A stretch of 5,755 nucleotides of DNA from an uncultured Bacillota bacterium. Its GTDB lineage: Bacteria > Bacillota_I > Bacilli_A > Izemoplasmatales > UBA1188. Below, piece by piece: positions 1-5,402 of this stretch. The translations under genes were made by a program, and so were the position numbers. The stretch lies in assembly GCA_900318975.1 (NCBI GenBank), contig ONMY01000215.1:1-5755 (forward strand), written 5' to 3'. Position 1 is the stretch's first letter. Each line of letters begins with the position of its first letter. Under the pieces are notes generated by a model that saw nothing but the letters and a program-made list of their open reading frames with translations, was not told the origin of the DNA and searched no databases.

Positions 1-644
1 ACTCTTTCAAGACCGAAAGATGCGATAGTTGGAAGAGGAAGTATTTCATCTTTTATTGAACCGATTAAAGCTATTAGTTTAGCTTGGTTTTCTGATTCAA
101 ATTTTGGCCAGAGTGTTCCTGGGTTATCTAATAGAAGAAGTTTATCATTTGCACGAAGGTATTGCATGTTTTTAGTTACACCTGGTCTATCTCCGGTTTC
201 AAGGGCTTTTCTTTTTGCAAGATTATTTAATAGTGTTGATTTTCCAACGTTAGGAATACCCATAACCATTGCACGTACAGGGAATATGTTTTTGCCTTGT
301 TCCTTAGCTTTTGTGATTTTATCTTTTAATACTATTTCAATCGCATTACTAATGGCATTAATATTTTTTGTGCCATTAAGTGAATCAAGTGCGATTGTAT
401 AGTTTTCTTTATTTAATAATTTTAAGTATTTTTCTGTTTCTTTTGGATCAGCTAAATCGCATTTATTTAATACTAAAAGAAGAGGTTTATTTCCAATAAC
501 CTCTCTTATTGATTTATTTAGTGATGCAAGTGGAGCTCTTGAATCTAATACTTCTACCACAACATCTACTAAACTAATCTTTTCTTTAATTATTCGGTAG
601 GTCTTGGCCATATGGCCAGGAAACCAGTGAATAGCTTTTTCCAT
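1..644 (-). CDS. rbgA: Ribosome biogenesis GTPase RbgA (YlqF), 3' end cut off by window edge
   Basis: RbgA is a cytoplasmic GTPase that acts late in maturation of the 50S ribosomal subunit. The visible part is 214 residues of a protein usually about 280 long. It shows the circularly permuted GTPase order of the YlqF/YawG family: G4 NKCD at 60-63, then G1 GIPNVGKST at 129-137, the DRPGVT segment at 152-157 (G2 region), and G3 DNPG at 173-176. The N-terminal WFPGHMAK (7-14) carries His11, matching the catalytic His of Bacillus RbgA. The segment LWPKFE (178-183) is also typical. The missing part is the C-terminal helical rRNA-binding domain. The ATG start lies 1 nt after the lepB stop, and I see no Shine-Dalgarno site before it, so translation is probably coupled to lepB. 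A later ATG (codon 12) would remove His11 and is unlikely. The lepB-rbgA neighbourhood is common in Firmicutes. Identification is very secure. Confidence 0.97.
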   Translation of the reverse strand, partial: MEKAIHWFPGHMAKTYRIIKEKISLVDVVVEVLDSRAPLASLNKSIREVIGNKPLLLVLNKCDLADPKETEKYLKLLNKENYTIALDSLNGTKNINAISNAIEIVLKDKITKAKEQGKNIFPVRAMVMGIPNVGKSTLLNNLAKRKALETGDRPGVTKNMQYLRANDKLLLLDNPGTLWPKFESENQAKLIALIGSIKDEILPLPTIASFGLER

Positions 645-645
645 A

Positions 646-1437
646 TTAATTTAAATAATGATCGTGTGTTACTTTCTTATCTAGCTTTGCTTTAAACCTT
701 GATAGCGAGAATATTACTTTTCCGCATATTTCATCTTTAGTAAATACCCCATATACTCTTGAATCGCTTGATACATTTCTATTATCACCAAGGACATAAT
801 ATTCTCCTTTTTCAAGTGTTCTTTCTGGAATAGGTTCAACTCTAGCATTGTAGTAGCTTGAGTTTTCTTCGAGTTCTCCATTTATCATTACTCTTCCATA
901 GATGGATACGGAGATTTTATCTCCAGGGACGGCCACAACTCTTTTTACGATTAGTTCCCCATCATCTTTACAAATTACTACAATGTCATCTTTTTTGATG
1001 TTGCCTGTGTGAACTGTAAGAAGAAGTTCTTTATCGTTAAGAGTATCTAACATAGATGTTCCTGATACTCTAACAGGAGATAGAATAAATGCATCAATGA
1101 TTAAGAATATAAGGATGAAGATAGGAATTACATTTACAATATCCATGTATTCACTAGCTTTAGTTCTTTCTCTTGAACCAAATGGATATTTTCTAATAAC
1201 TATTAATCCTTTGATTAGTGCAAAGAAGAAGCAGAATACTAGTGATAAAAATAGAATCAGAACAATAATACCTACTATGCTTGATAAAGAGAAGATATCT
1301 CTATTAAAAAACCCAAGTTTATTTGTGCCATCAATTATTGCAAAGATAACACAAAGAAGCATTGCGATAATGCCTATCATTAAATTAACTTTTAGTGGTT
1401 TAACTGGTTTGTTTTTCTTTTTATTATTGTCTTCCAT
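646..1437 (-). CDS. lepB: Type I signal peptidase with two extra N-terminal membrane segments
   Basis: LepB cleaves signal peptides from exported proteins on the outer face of the cytoplasmic membrane, using a Ser-Lys dyad. The nucleophile is Ser128 in SGTSM (125-129), the general base is Lys165 in VKRVVAVPGD (164-173), and the GDNR...SSDSR box spans 217-227. Both catalytic residues are present, so the protein should be active and is of the prokaryotic (Ser/Lys) type. Three hydrophobic segments are visible, near 19-35, 53-75 and 101-119. The last is the normal anchor just before the catalytic domain; the first two form an extension that short Gram-positive enzymes of about 180 residues lack. 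Basic stretches at 6-16 and 82-93 fit an inside N-terminus and an outside catalytic domain. The usual Pro in SMxPT is Asp131. I chose the ATG at 1437 because it has an AGGA site 6 nt upstream; it overlaps the end of ftsK by 14 nt. An in-frame TTG at 1464 has no spaced ribosome binding site. Confidence 0.95.
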   Translation of the reverse strand: MEDNNKKKNKPVKPLKVNLMIGIIAMLLCVIFAIIDGTNKLGFFNRDIFSLSSIVGIIVLILFLSLVFCFFFALIKGLIVIRKYPFGSRERTKASEYMDIVNVIPIFILIFLIIDAFILSPVRVSGTSMLDTLNDKELLLTVHTGNIKKDDIVVICKDDGELIVKRVVAVPGDKISVSIYGRVMINGELEENSSYYNARVEPIPERTLEKGEYYVLGDNRNVSSDSRVYGVFTKDEICGKVIFSLSRFKAKLDKKVTHDHYLN

Positions 1438-3667
1438 GTTTAATCCTATCAAGGACAATTTCAACTTCTTCTTTGGTTAGAAGAATCTCTCTTGCCTTTG
1501 TTCCTTCGTTTTTACCAACGATATTATAATATTCTAACGTTGAAATAATTTCACTACATCTATTAAATCCAATCCCAAATCTCTTTGATATTTGGTTGTT
1601 TGAACATTTTTGTTCTCCAACTACAAATCTTGCAATATCATAGAAGAGATCATCAGTTACTGAACCTGGTTTATTTTCTCCTCGTTTTTCGATTTCATCA
1701 GGTTTAAAGAAGAAGTCCTGAGGGCACTGACGTGATACATATTGTGTGATTCTTTGAATTTCTGAATCATCAATATATGCTGCTTGATAACGGCTACTTA
1801 AACTATTGAATTGGAAAATCATATCACCATTACCGAGTAAGCTTTCAGCACCGCCTTCATCAAGGATAACGAATGAGTCTGTTTGAGAAGTAACTTTAAA
1901 TGCAAATCTACCAGGAGCATTTGATTTAACTGTTGTTGGGAAGATCTTAGATACAGGCTTTTGAGTTGATAAGAAGATATAGATACCTGCAGCACGGCAT
2001 AATTGGATGAGCTTAGTTAGAAGTGTTACAGCTTCATTTCCACCACCCATTAAGAAATCACCACATTCATCAATTACTGCAATGATGAATGGCATATTTC
2101 TTAAGTGTTTATTTTCTTTGCAGAGTTTCTTATAGAAGAAAATATTAGAGCATCCAACAGTTCTAAATACTGAGAAACGTCTATCCATTTCTTGATTCAA
2201 CCATTTTAGTGATGCAATTCCGCCCTTAACATCTGATACTATAGGAGAGAGAAGATGTGGGATTTTTGAATATGCTTGAAGATCGACTTGCTTAGGGTCT
2301 ATAAAGAAGAATCTAAGTTCATCTGGTGAGTTCTTAAAAAGAAGTGATGTAATAATGGCATTTAAGAACACACTCTTACCTGAACCAGATGCGCCGGCAA
2401 CTAGTGCATGTGGGAGTTTGTTTATAGATATAAATTTTGCATTACCTTCAACATCTAAGCCTACAGGAACTTTTAATGGATCATCAGCACTATCGATAAA
2501 TTCTTGTCTATCGAGGAGTTCTTTAATGAGTACAGTACGTCTCTTCTTATTTGGAACTTCAATACCGACATATGCTTTTCCTGGAATTGGGTTTTCAATA
2601 CGAATCGATGTAGATTCAAGCGCTCTTTGAAGATCTGTTTGAATTGAATTGATTCTTGAACCAGACACACCAGGTCCAAGCATAATTGCATATCTTGTAA
2701 ATGTTGGACCAAGTGTATATTCAACAACTTGACCATCAATTCTAAATCCTTTTAAAGACGCATTAATCTTTTCAATATTACCATTTATCCAGTCTGAATC
2801 AATAGCTTCATCCTTTTTTGGCTGTTCGAGGATTGAAAGAGGAGGAAGTTTGTAACTTGCATAACTAGGTGATTTATGGCCAGAATTAATTATTGCAAGT
2901 TCTGCGAATGTATAACCACTATCACCCGCCATAGCGTTTTCATCAAATTCAGGTTCTTCTTGAACAGGTTCTTCTTGAACTTGTTCATCATTTGATGGTG
3001 CACCTATAGTTTCTTCATCATCAAATGAAGATGTTTCATCTTGTGGTTTTGCTTCACGTGGTTTTTTTGTGCCTTCTCTTTCGTATTCTGTATTAAAGAA
3101 ACTATTTGAAAGAGTTGGATCTGGTTCATCTGTGTTTTCTTCATCATATGTAAAGAGTTTTGGCTCATCTTGAATATCTTCAAAAGAAGAAGATGGTGCC
3201 TCTTCACTATCGCTACTTGGAGTTGGTGTTATAGGTTCCTCTATAGAAACACTATTTTTATTATCAACAACTTGATCATTTTCAGTAAATAAATCTTCGA
3301 CTTGATTATCAGGATTATTTAAAGAAACGTCTTCTTTTTGAACGTTTATATCAGTATCTTTAGGTTCTTCTTGAACAGGAGTTTCTTGAACAGGTTTCTT
3401 AGATGGAACTTTTGCAAATTCTTTGTATTCATCATCCCTATTTAATGGGGTTGCCCTAAAGGCATCATAAACAGAGACATCCCTATTTGATTGTCTATAA
3501 TATAATTTGTCTTCATTATTAGTGCCATGCATAGGTGATACGAATTGATTTTTCTTTTCATCCAAATCCTCACTTAATGAAATATGTGGGATTATGAAAG
3601 GAGTATCATCCTCTGTTCTTTTCTTAACAACAAAATTTTTCTTTTTCTTTTTTCCAAAAAATAGCAT
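1424..3667 (-). CDS. ftsK: FtsK/SpoIIIE-type DNA translocase without N-terminal membrane helices
   Basis: This is a hexameric ATP-driven double-stranded DNA pump of the type that clears chromosomes from the division septum. Residues 1-16 are hydrophobic then Lys-rich (MLFFGKKKKK). Residues about 17-250 are an acidic, Pro/Gln/Ser-rich linker with VQEEP repeats. The alpha domain begins near YKLPPLSIL (272-280). The RecA-like motor has Walker A GASGSGKS (425-432), FIDPKQVDL (455-463), Walker B ending in IDE (532-534), STQKP (567-571) and GGAESLLGNGDM (605-616). A winged-helix gamma domain spans about 673-735, with RFGIGFNRCSEII at 696-708. The gamma domain makes this a chromosomal FtsK/SpoIIIE rather than a conjugation protein. 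No transmembrane helix is visible, although the family normally has several at the N-terminus. The gene starts 2 nt after the preceding membrane-protein gene, with GAGG 7 nt before the ATG, and its end overlaps lepB. The family is certain; the choice between FtsK and SpoIIIE names is open. Confidence 0.96.
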   Translation of the reverse strand: MLFFGKKKKKNFVVKKRTEDDTPFIIPHISLSEDLDEKKNQFVSPMHGTNNEDKLYYRQSNRDVSVYDAFRATPLNRDDEYKEFAKVPSKKPVQETPVQEEPKDTDINVQKEDVSLNNPDNQVEDLFTENDQVVDNKNSVSIEEPITPTPSSDSEEAPSSSFEDIQDEPKLFTYDEENTDEPDPTLSNSFFNTEYEREGTKKPREAKPQDETSSFDDEETIGAPSNDEQVQEEPVQEEPEFDENAMAGDSGYTFAELAIINSGHKSPSYASYKLPPLSILEQPKKDEAIDSDWINGNIEKINASLKGFRIDGQVVEYTLGPTFTRYAIMLGPGVSGSRINSIQTDLQRALESTSIRIENPIPGKAYVGIEVPNKKRRTVLIKELLDRQEFIDSADDPLKVPVGLDVEGNAKFISINKLPHALVAGASGSGKSVFLNAIITSLLFKNSPDELRFFFIDPKQVDLQAYSKIPHLLSPIVSDVKGGIASLKWLNQEMDRRFSVFRTVGCSNIFFYKKLCKENKHLRNMPFIIAVIDECGDFLMGGGNEAVTLLTKLIQLCRAAGIYIFLSTQKPVSKIFPTTVKSNAPGRFAFKVTSQTDSFVILDEGGAESLLGNGDMIFQFNSLSSRYQAAYIDDSEIQRITQYVSRQCPQDFFFKPDEIEKRGENKPGSVTDDLFYDIARFVVGEQKCSNNQISKRFGIGFNRCSEIISTLEYYNIVGKNEGTKAREILLTKEEVEIVLDRIKHGRQ
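1444..1447 (-). promoter_or_regulatory. Ribosome binding site of lepB
   Basis: AGGA on the minus strand, 6 nt before the ATG at 1437 and inside the last codons of ftsK. It decides the lepB start: the alternative upstream TTG (1464) has a purine-rich GAAGAAG directly abutting it, with no room for normal spacing. Confidence 0.7.
2952..2981 (-). repeat. Tandem 15-nt repeat in the ftsK linker (VQEEP x2)
   Basis: Two adjacent 15-nt units reading GGTTCTTCTTGAACA and GGTTCTTCTTGAACT on the plus strand differ only in the last base. On the coding strand they give the pentapeptide VQEEP twice, at about residues 230-239 of FtsK. The same unit recurs at 3363-3392. This is in-frame coding repeat expansion in a disordered linker, not a regulatory array. 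Confidence 0.8.
3363..3392 (-). repeat. Second copy of the 15-nt ftsK linker repeat (VQETP-VQEEP)
   Basis: One unit is identical to those at 2952-2966 (GGTTCTTCTTGAACA); the neighbouring unit is diverged (GGAGTTTCTTGAACA). Together they encode VQETPVQEEP at residues 93-102 of FtsK. The two repeat blocks flank the acidic linker, about 130 residues apart. Confidence 0.75.
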
Positions 3668-3669
3668 GT

Positions 3670-4431
3670 TTATACCTCATCATTGAAGATTTCTTCAATG
3701 TCTTCATTAATTGTTTTTTGTGTCTCTTCACTAGATGAAGAAGAAGATTCTTTAAATAAGTCTTTTGAATATACTTTGTTGAACTCTCTTCCAGCAATTG
3801 TGAGTTCAGCCTTACATAGTTCTTTAATTGCTTTATTTACAGTTCCTTTTACAATGACTTTTCTAAACCAGTAAACAGGATTTAATGTATTTAGAATAGC
3901 CCTTGATGCACCAAACGCTTCACTACTCTTGCTTGCGGCCTCCATTGCTTTACTCTTGGATGCCTTTCTTCCATGTTCTATATCAGATACTATCGATGAG
4001 ATCTTTTTATTCTTAAAATGCTTTATAACTGGTTTTTCGAAAACTAAGTTGATTTGATCGACAATATATCTAACTAGTTCTATCGCTTCATTCACTGTGA
4101 GTTCATATTCCGGATATTTTGAATCAGGATAATAATATGAAGATATTTCATGAAGCAGTTCCATAGTAAGTGACATTACAGTTTTAAAATAATCAGCATC
4201 ATTTTCTTCAACTTCAAATATGAAATCTTTTTGTTTATTTTTGATTAGCTCTCTCACCTTTTCTTTTGATAATTCTTCCATTGAAGGTGCGTAAACCTTT
4301 TTAACTTCCTTTTTTCCTCTAGAAATAATAATTAAAACGAAAGAAAAGAGGATTGCCATACCCGCAACCATTCCAAGAATAAAAGCTAATATATTTGAAA
4401 GATTAAAAATATCACTTGCAAAAATAATCAT
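3670..4431 (-). CDS. Single-pass membrane protein of unknown function, first gene of the ftsK-lepB-rbgA cluster
   Basis: I do not recognise a named family. The 253-residue product has one clear transmembrane helix at about 13-36 (LAFILGMVAGMAILFSFVLI), followed at once by RGKKEVKK (38-45). That predicts a short outside N-terminus and a cytoplasmic body of about 215 residues. The body is mostly helical and charged. It has an aromatic/acidic patch around YYYPDSKYPEYELT (99-112), a basic Ala/Ser-rich stretch (153-176), NPVYWFRKVIV (184-194), and a low-complexity acidic tail with six serines (229-234). No catalytic motif or nucleotide-binding loop is visible. The ATG has GAGGA 5 nt upstream and follows a good promoter. 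The stop lies 2 nt before ftsK, whose product lacks its own membrane domain, so a role in placing or assisting FtsK at the membrane is a reasonable inference but is not shown. Existence of the gene is well supported; its function is unknown. Confidence 0.88.
   Translation of the reverse strand: MIIFASDIFNLSNILAFILGMVAGMAILFSFVLIIISRGKKEVKKVYAPSMEELSKEKVRELIKNKQKDFIFEVEENDADYFKTVMSLTMELLHEISSYYYPDSKYPEYELTVNEAIELVRYIVDQINLVFEKPVIKHFKNKKISSIVSDIEHGRKASKSKAMEAASKSSEAFGASRAILNTLNPVYWFRKVIVKGTVNKAIKELCKAELTIAGREFNKVYSKDLFKESSSSSSEETQKTINEDIEEIFNDEV
3675..3678 (-). promoter_or_regulatory. Ribosome binding site of ftsK
   Basis: GAGG on the minus strand, 7 nt before the ftsK ATG and overlapping the last codons of the upstream membrane-protein gene. 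It confirms the start at 3667 and the tight coupling of the two genes. Confidence 0.7.
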
Positions 4432-4436
4432 TTTGT

Positions 4437-4441
4437 TCCTC
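4437..4441 (-). promoter_or_regulatory. Ribosome binding site of the 253-aa membrane-protein gene
   Basis: GAGGA on the minus strand, 5 nt before the ATG at 4431. With the predicted transcription start near 4449, the 5' leader is only about 18 nt, leaving no room for a riboswitch or leader peptide. Confidence 0.7.
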
Positions 4442-4446
4442 GATTC

Positions 4447-4476
4447 TTTTCCATTATTCTAGCATATAATGGAAAA
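4447..4476. repeat. Perfect 11-bp inverted repeat over the operon promoter; possible operator
   Basis: TTTTCCATTAT (4447-4457) and ATAATGGAAAA (4466-4476) are exact reverse complements separated by 8 nt. The palindrome covers the -10 element, the extended TG, most of the promoter spacer and the predicted transcription start of the leftward operon. That start falls inside one arm, so the transcript would not carry the full hairpin; a DNA-binding site for a dimeric regulator fits better than an RNA structure or terminator. The arms are AT-rich, so chance cannot be excluded. Confidence 0.6.
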
Positions 4477-4484
4477 ATACACAA
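4456..4484 (-). promoter_or_regulatory. Sigma-A-type promoter of the leftward operon
   Basis: On the minus strand, -35 TTGTGT (4484-4479) is followed by a 17-nt spacer and -10 TAGAAT (4461-4456). A TG dinucleotide one base upstream makes it an extended -10 (TGCTAGAAT). The predicted start is near 4449, just upstream of the ribosome binding site. It is the only good promoter seen ahead of the four leftward genes, and the inverted repeat at 4447-4476 overlies it. Confidence 0.72.
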
Positions 4485-4513
4485 CGCAAGTTACACGATA
4501 TATTTGAAAGTTG

Positions 4514-4522
4514 TGTTATAAT
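4514..4522 (+). promoter_or_regulatory. Extended -10 promoter of the Cof-type phosphatase gene
   Basis: TGTTATAAT contains a consensus TATAAT (4517-4522) with the extended TG one base upstream. No good -35 is seen at 17 nt; a TTACAC lies at 4491-4496, 20 nt away, which is long. The extended -10 may compensate. The predicted start is near 4529, giving a leader of about 14 nt before the ATG at 4543. Confidence 0.65.
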
Positions 4523-4542
4523 AAATCGGTAGGGAAAAATAT

Positions 4543-5361
4543 ATGGAAAATTATTTAATCTCTGTTGATTTAGATGGAACAATAATCCCAAAACTATATG
4601 ATGTTAGCCCTTATACCATTAAAGTATTTAATGAGGTTAGAAAACTTGGGAACAAAATAATAATCACTACTGGGAGACCTTTTAGAAGTAGTTTTTTTGT
4701 CTATTATAAAATGCATCTTGAAACACCACTAATTAACTATAATGGACAATTAATCACTAATCCAAGAGATAAGAACTATGAACCAACATCGACAAAGATG
4801 AAAAGAGAAGACATCTTAAAGGTTTATAATCATGAGAGAGATAATTTTACTTTGTTTTTCGTTGAAGAATACGATAAGATTTTCACAAACATGAACGATG
4901 AATCATTCTACGAACTTATGCATCACAACCTCCTCTCAACAATCTATGAAGGAGATTTGAATGAAACACTAAAGGATGATGCCCATGGATCACTATTCCT
5001 TGCAAAAGAAGGAAAGGGACAAGAAATAGTTGATTATGTAAATGCTAATTTTAAAGACATTGGAGCGAGACTCTGGGCATGGGGGAGCTATAAAGAAATC
5101 GTTGAACTTCATTCAACAAAAATTAGTAAGGCAGATGCCCTAAGAAAAGTTCAAAAAGAACTAGGATTCGATAGAGAACATACGATGGTCTTTGGTGATT
5201 CAATTAACGATTTAGAGCTTTTTAATGAAGGCAAAATCACTGTCACACCATCGAATGGTGATGATAGAATTAAAAAGGTTGCGAGTATCGTTTTAGATGA
5301 GGACTGTGAACATGATGGCATCGCGAAATTCCTCGCAAAATTCTTTAATTTAGATATATAA
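4543..5361 (+). CDS. Cof-type HAD superfamily phosphatase (C2 cap)
   Basis: This is a cytoplasmic haloacid-dehalogenase phosphatase of the Cof/YcsE/YkrA kind; members mostly act on small phosphorylated metabolites such as sugar phosphates or flavin precursors. All four core motifs are present: DLDGT at 9-13 (Asp9 nucleophile, Asp11 acid/base), TTGRP at 42-46 (motif II Thr43), Lys196 in ISKADAL (194-200), and GDSINDLELF at 218-227 with Asp219 and Asp223 for magnesium. NYNGQ (65-69) and HDGIAKFL (257-264) are further family marks. The C2 cap lies between motifs II and III, about 85-185. The 272 residues are the usual full length. AGGG lies 8 nt before the ATG. The gene is transcribed away from the ftsK cluster, with tsaC 41 nt downstream. 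The substrate cannot be read from the sequence. Confidence 0.94.
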   Translation: MENYLISVDLDGTIIPKLYDVSPYTIKVFNEVRKLGNKIIITTGRPFRSSFFVYYKMHLETPLINYNGQLITNPRDKNYEPTSTKMKREDILKVYNHERDNFTLFFVEEYDKIFTNMNDESFYELMHHNLLSTIYEGDLNETLKDDAHGSLFLAKEGKGQEIVDYVNANFKDIGARLWAWGSYKEIVELHSTKISKADALRKVQKELGFDREHTMVFGDSINDLELFNEGKITVTPSNGDDRIKKVASIVLDEDCEHDGIAKFLAKFFNLDI

Positions 5362-5373
5362 AATATCGCTATA

Positions 5374-5402
5374 TTGAGCAATTATTTGGAAAATTATATA
5401 AT
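5374..5402 (+). promoter_or_regulatory. Promoter-like sequence directly abutting the tsaC ATG
   Basis: TTGAGC (5374-5379), a 17-nt spacer and TATAAT (5397-5402) match a sigma-A promoter, but the -10 ends at the base before the assigned ATG. Transcription from it would start near 5409, inside the gene. It is therefore either chance in AT-rich DNA or evidence that a shorter form starts downstream, for example at TTG 5433. Confidence 0.35.

Noticed and set aside
166..402. Plus-strand open frame opposite rbgA, and similar antisense frames at 1097-1480, 2355-2630 and 3683-3874
   Set aside because: Each lies wholly or almost wholly inside a well-identified gene on the other strand and shows no family motif or good ribosome binding site.
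1438..1464. In-frame TTG upstream start adding nine residues to LepB
   Set aside because: A purine run abuts the TTG with no spacing, while the ATG at 1437 has AGGA 6 nt upstream and gives a normal Lys-rich cytoplasmic N-terminus.
2952..2981. GTTC-N5-GAAC half-palindromes resembling a regulator box or a short repeat array
   Set aside because: The spacing and orientation do not match the Bacillus LexA box, the units lie mid-gene in frame, and they simply encode VQEEP repeats. There are no spacers as in CRISPR.
3635..3655. A_AAA_AAG slippery heptamer in the Lys-rich start of ftsK, in the phase used for -1 frameshifting
   Set aside because: The -1 frame reaches a TAA after seven codons, giving only a tiny peptide, and no stimulatory stem or internal Shine-Dalgarno is evident. 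A Lys-rich run in AT-rich DNA explains it.
4447..4476. The inverted repeat read as a transcription terminator
   Set aside because: Both flanking genes point away from it, the stem is AT-rich, and the leftward start site lies within it, so a terminator would have no role.
5362..5378. Possible terminator between the phosphatase and tsaC (AATAT-CGCT-ATATT)
   Set aside because: The stem is only 5 bp, all A/T, with no T tract after it; tsaC lies 41 nt after the phosphatase stop.
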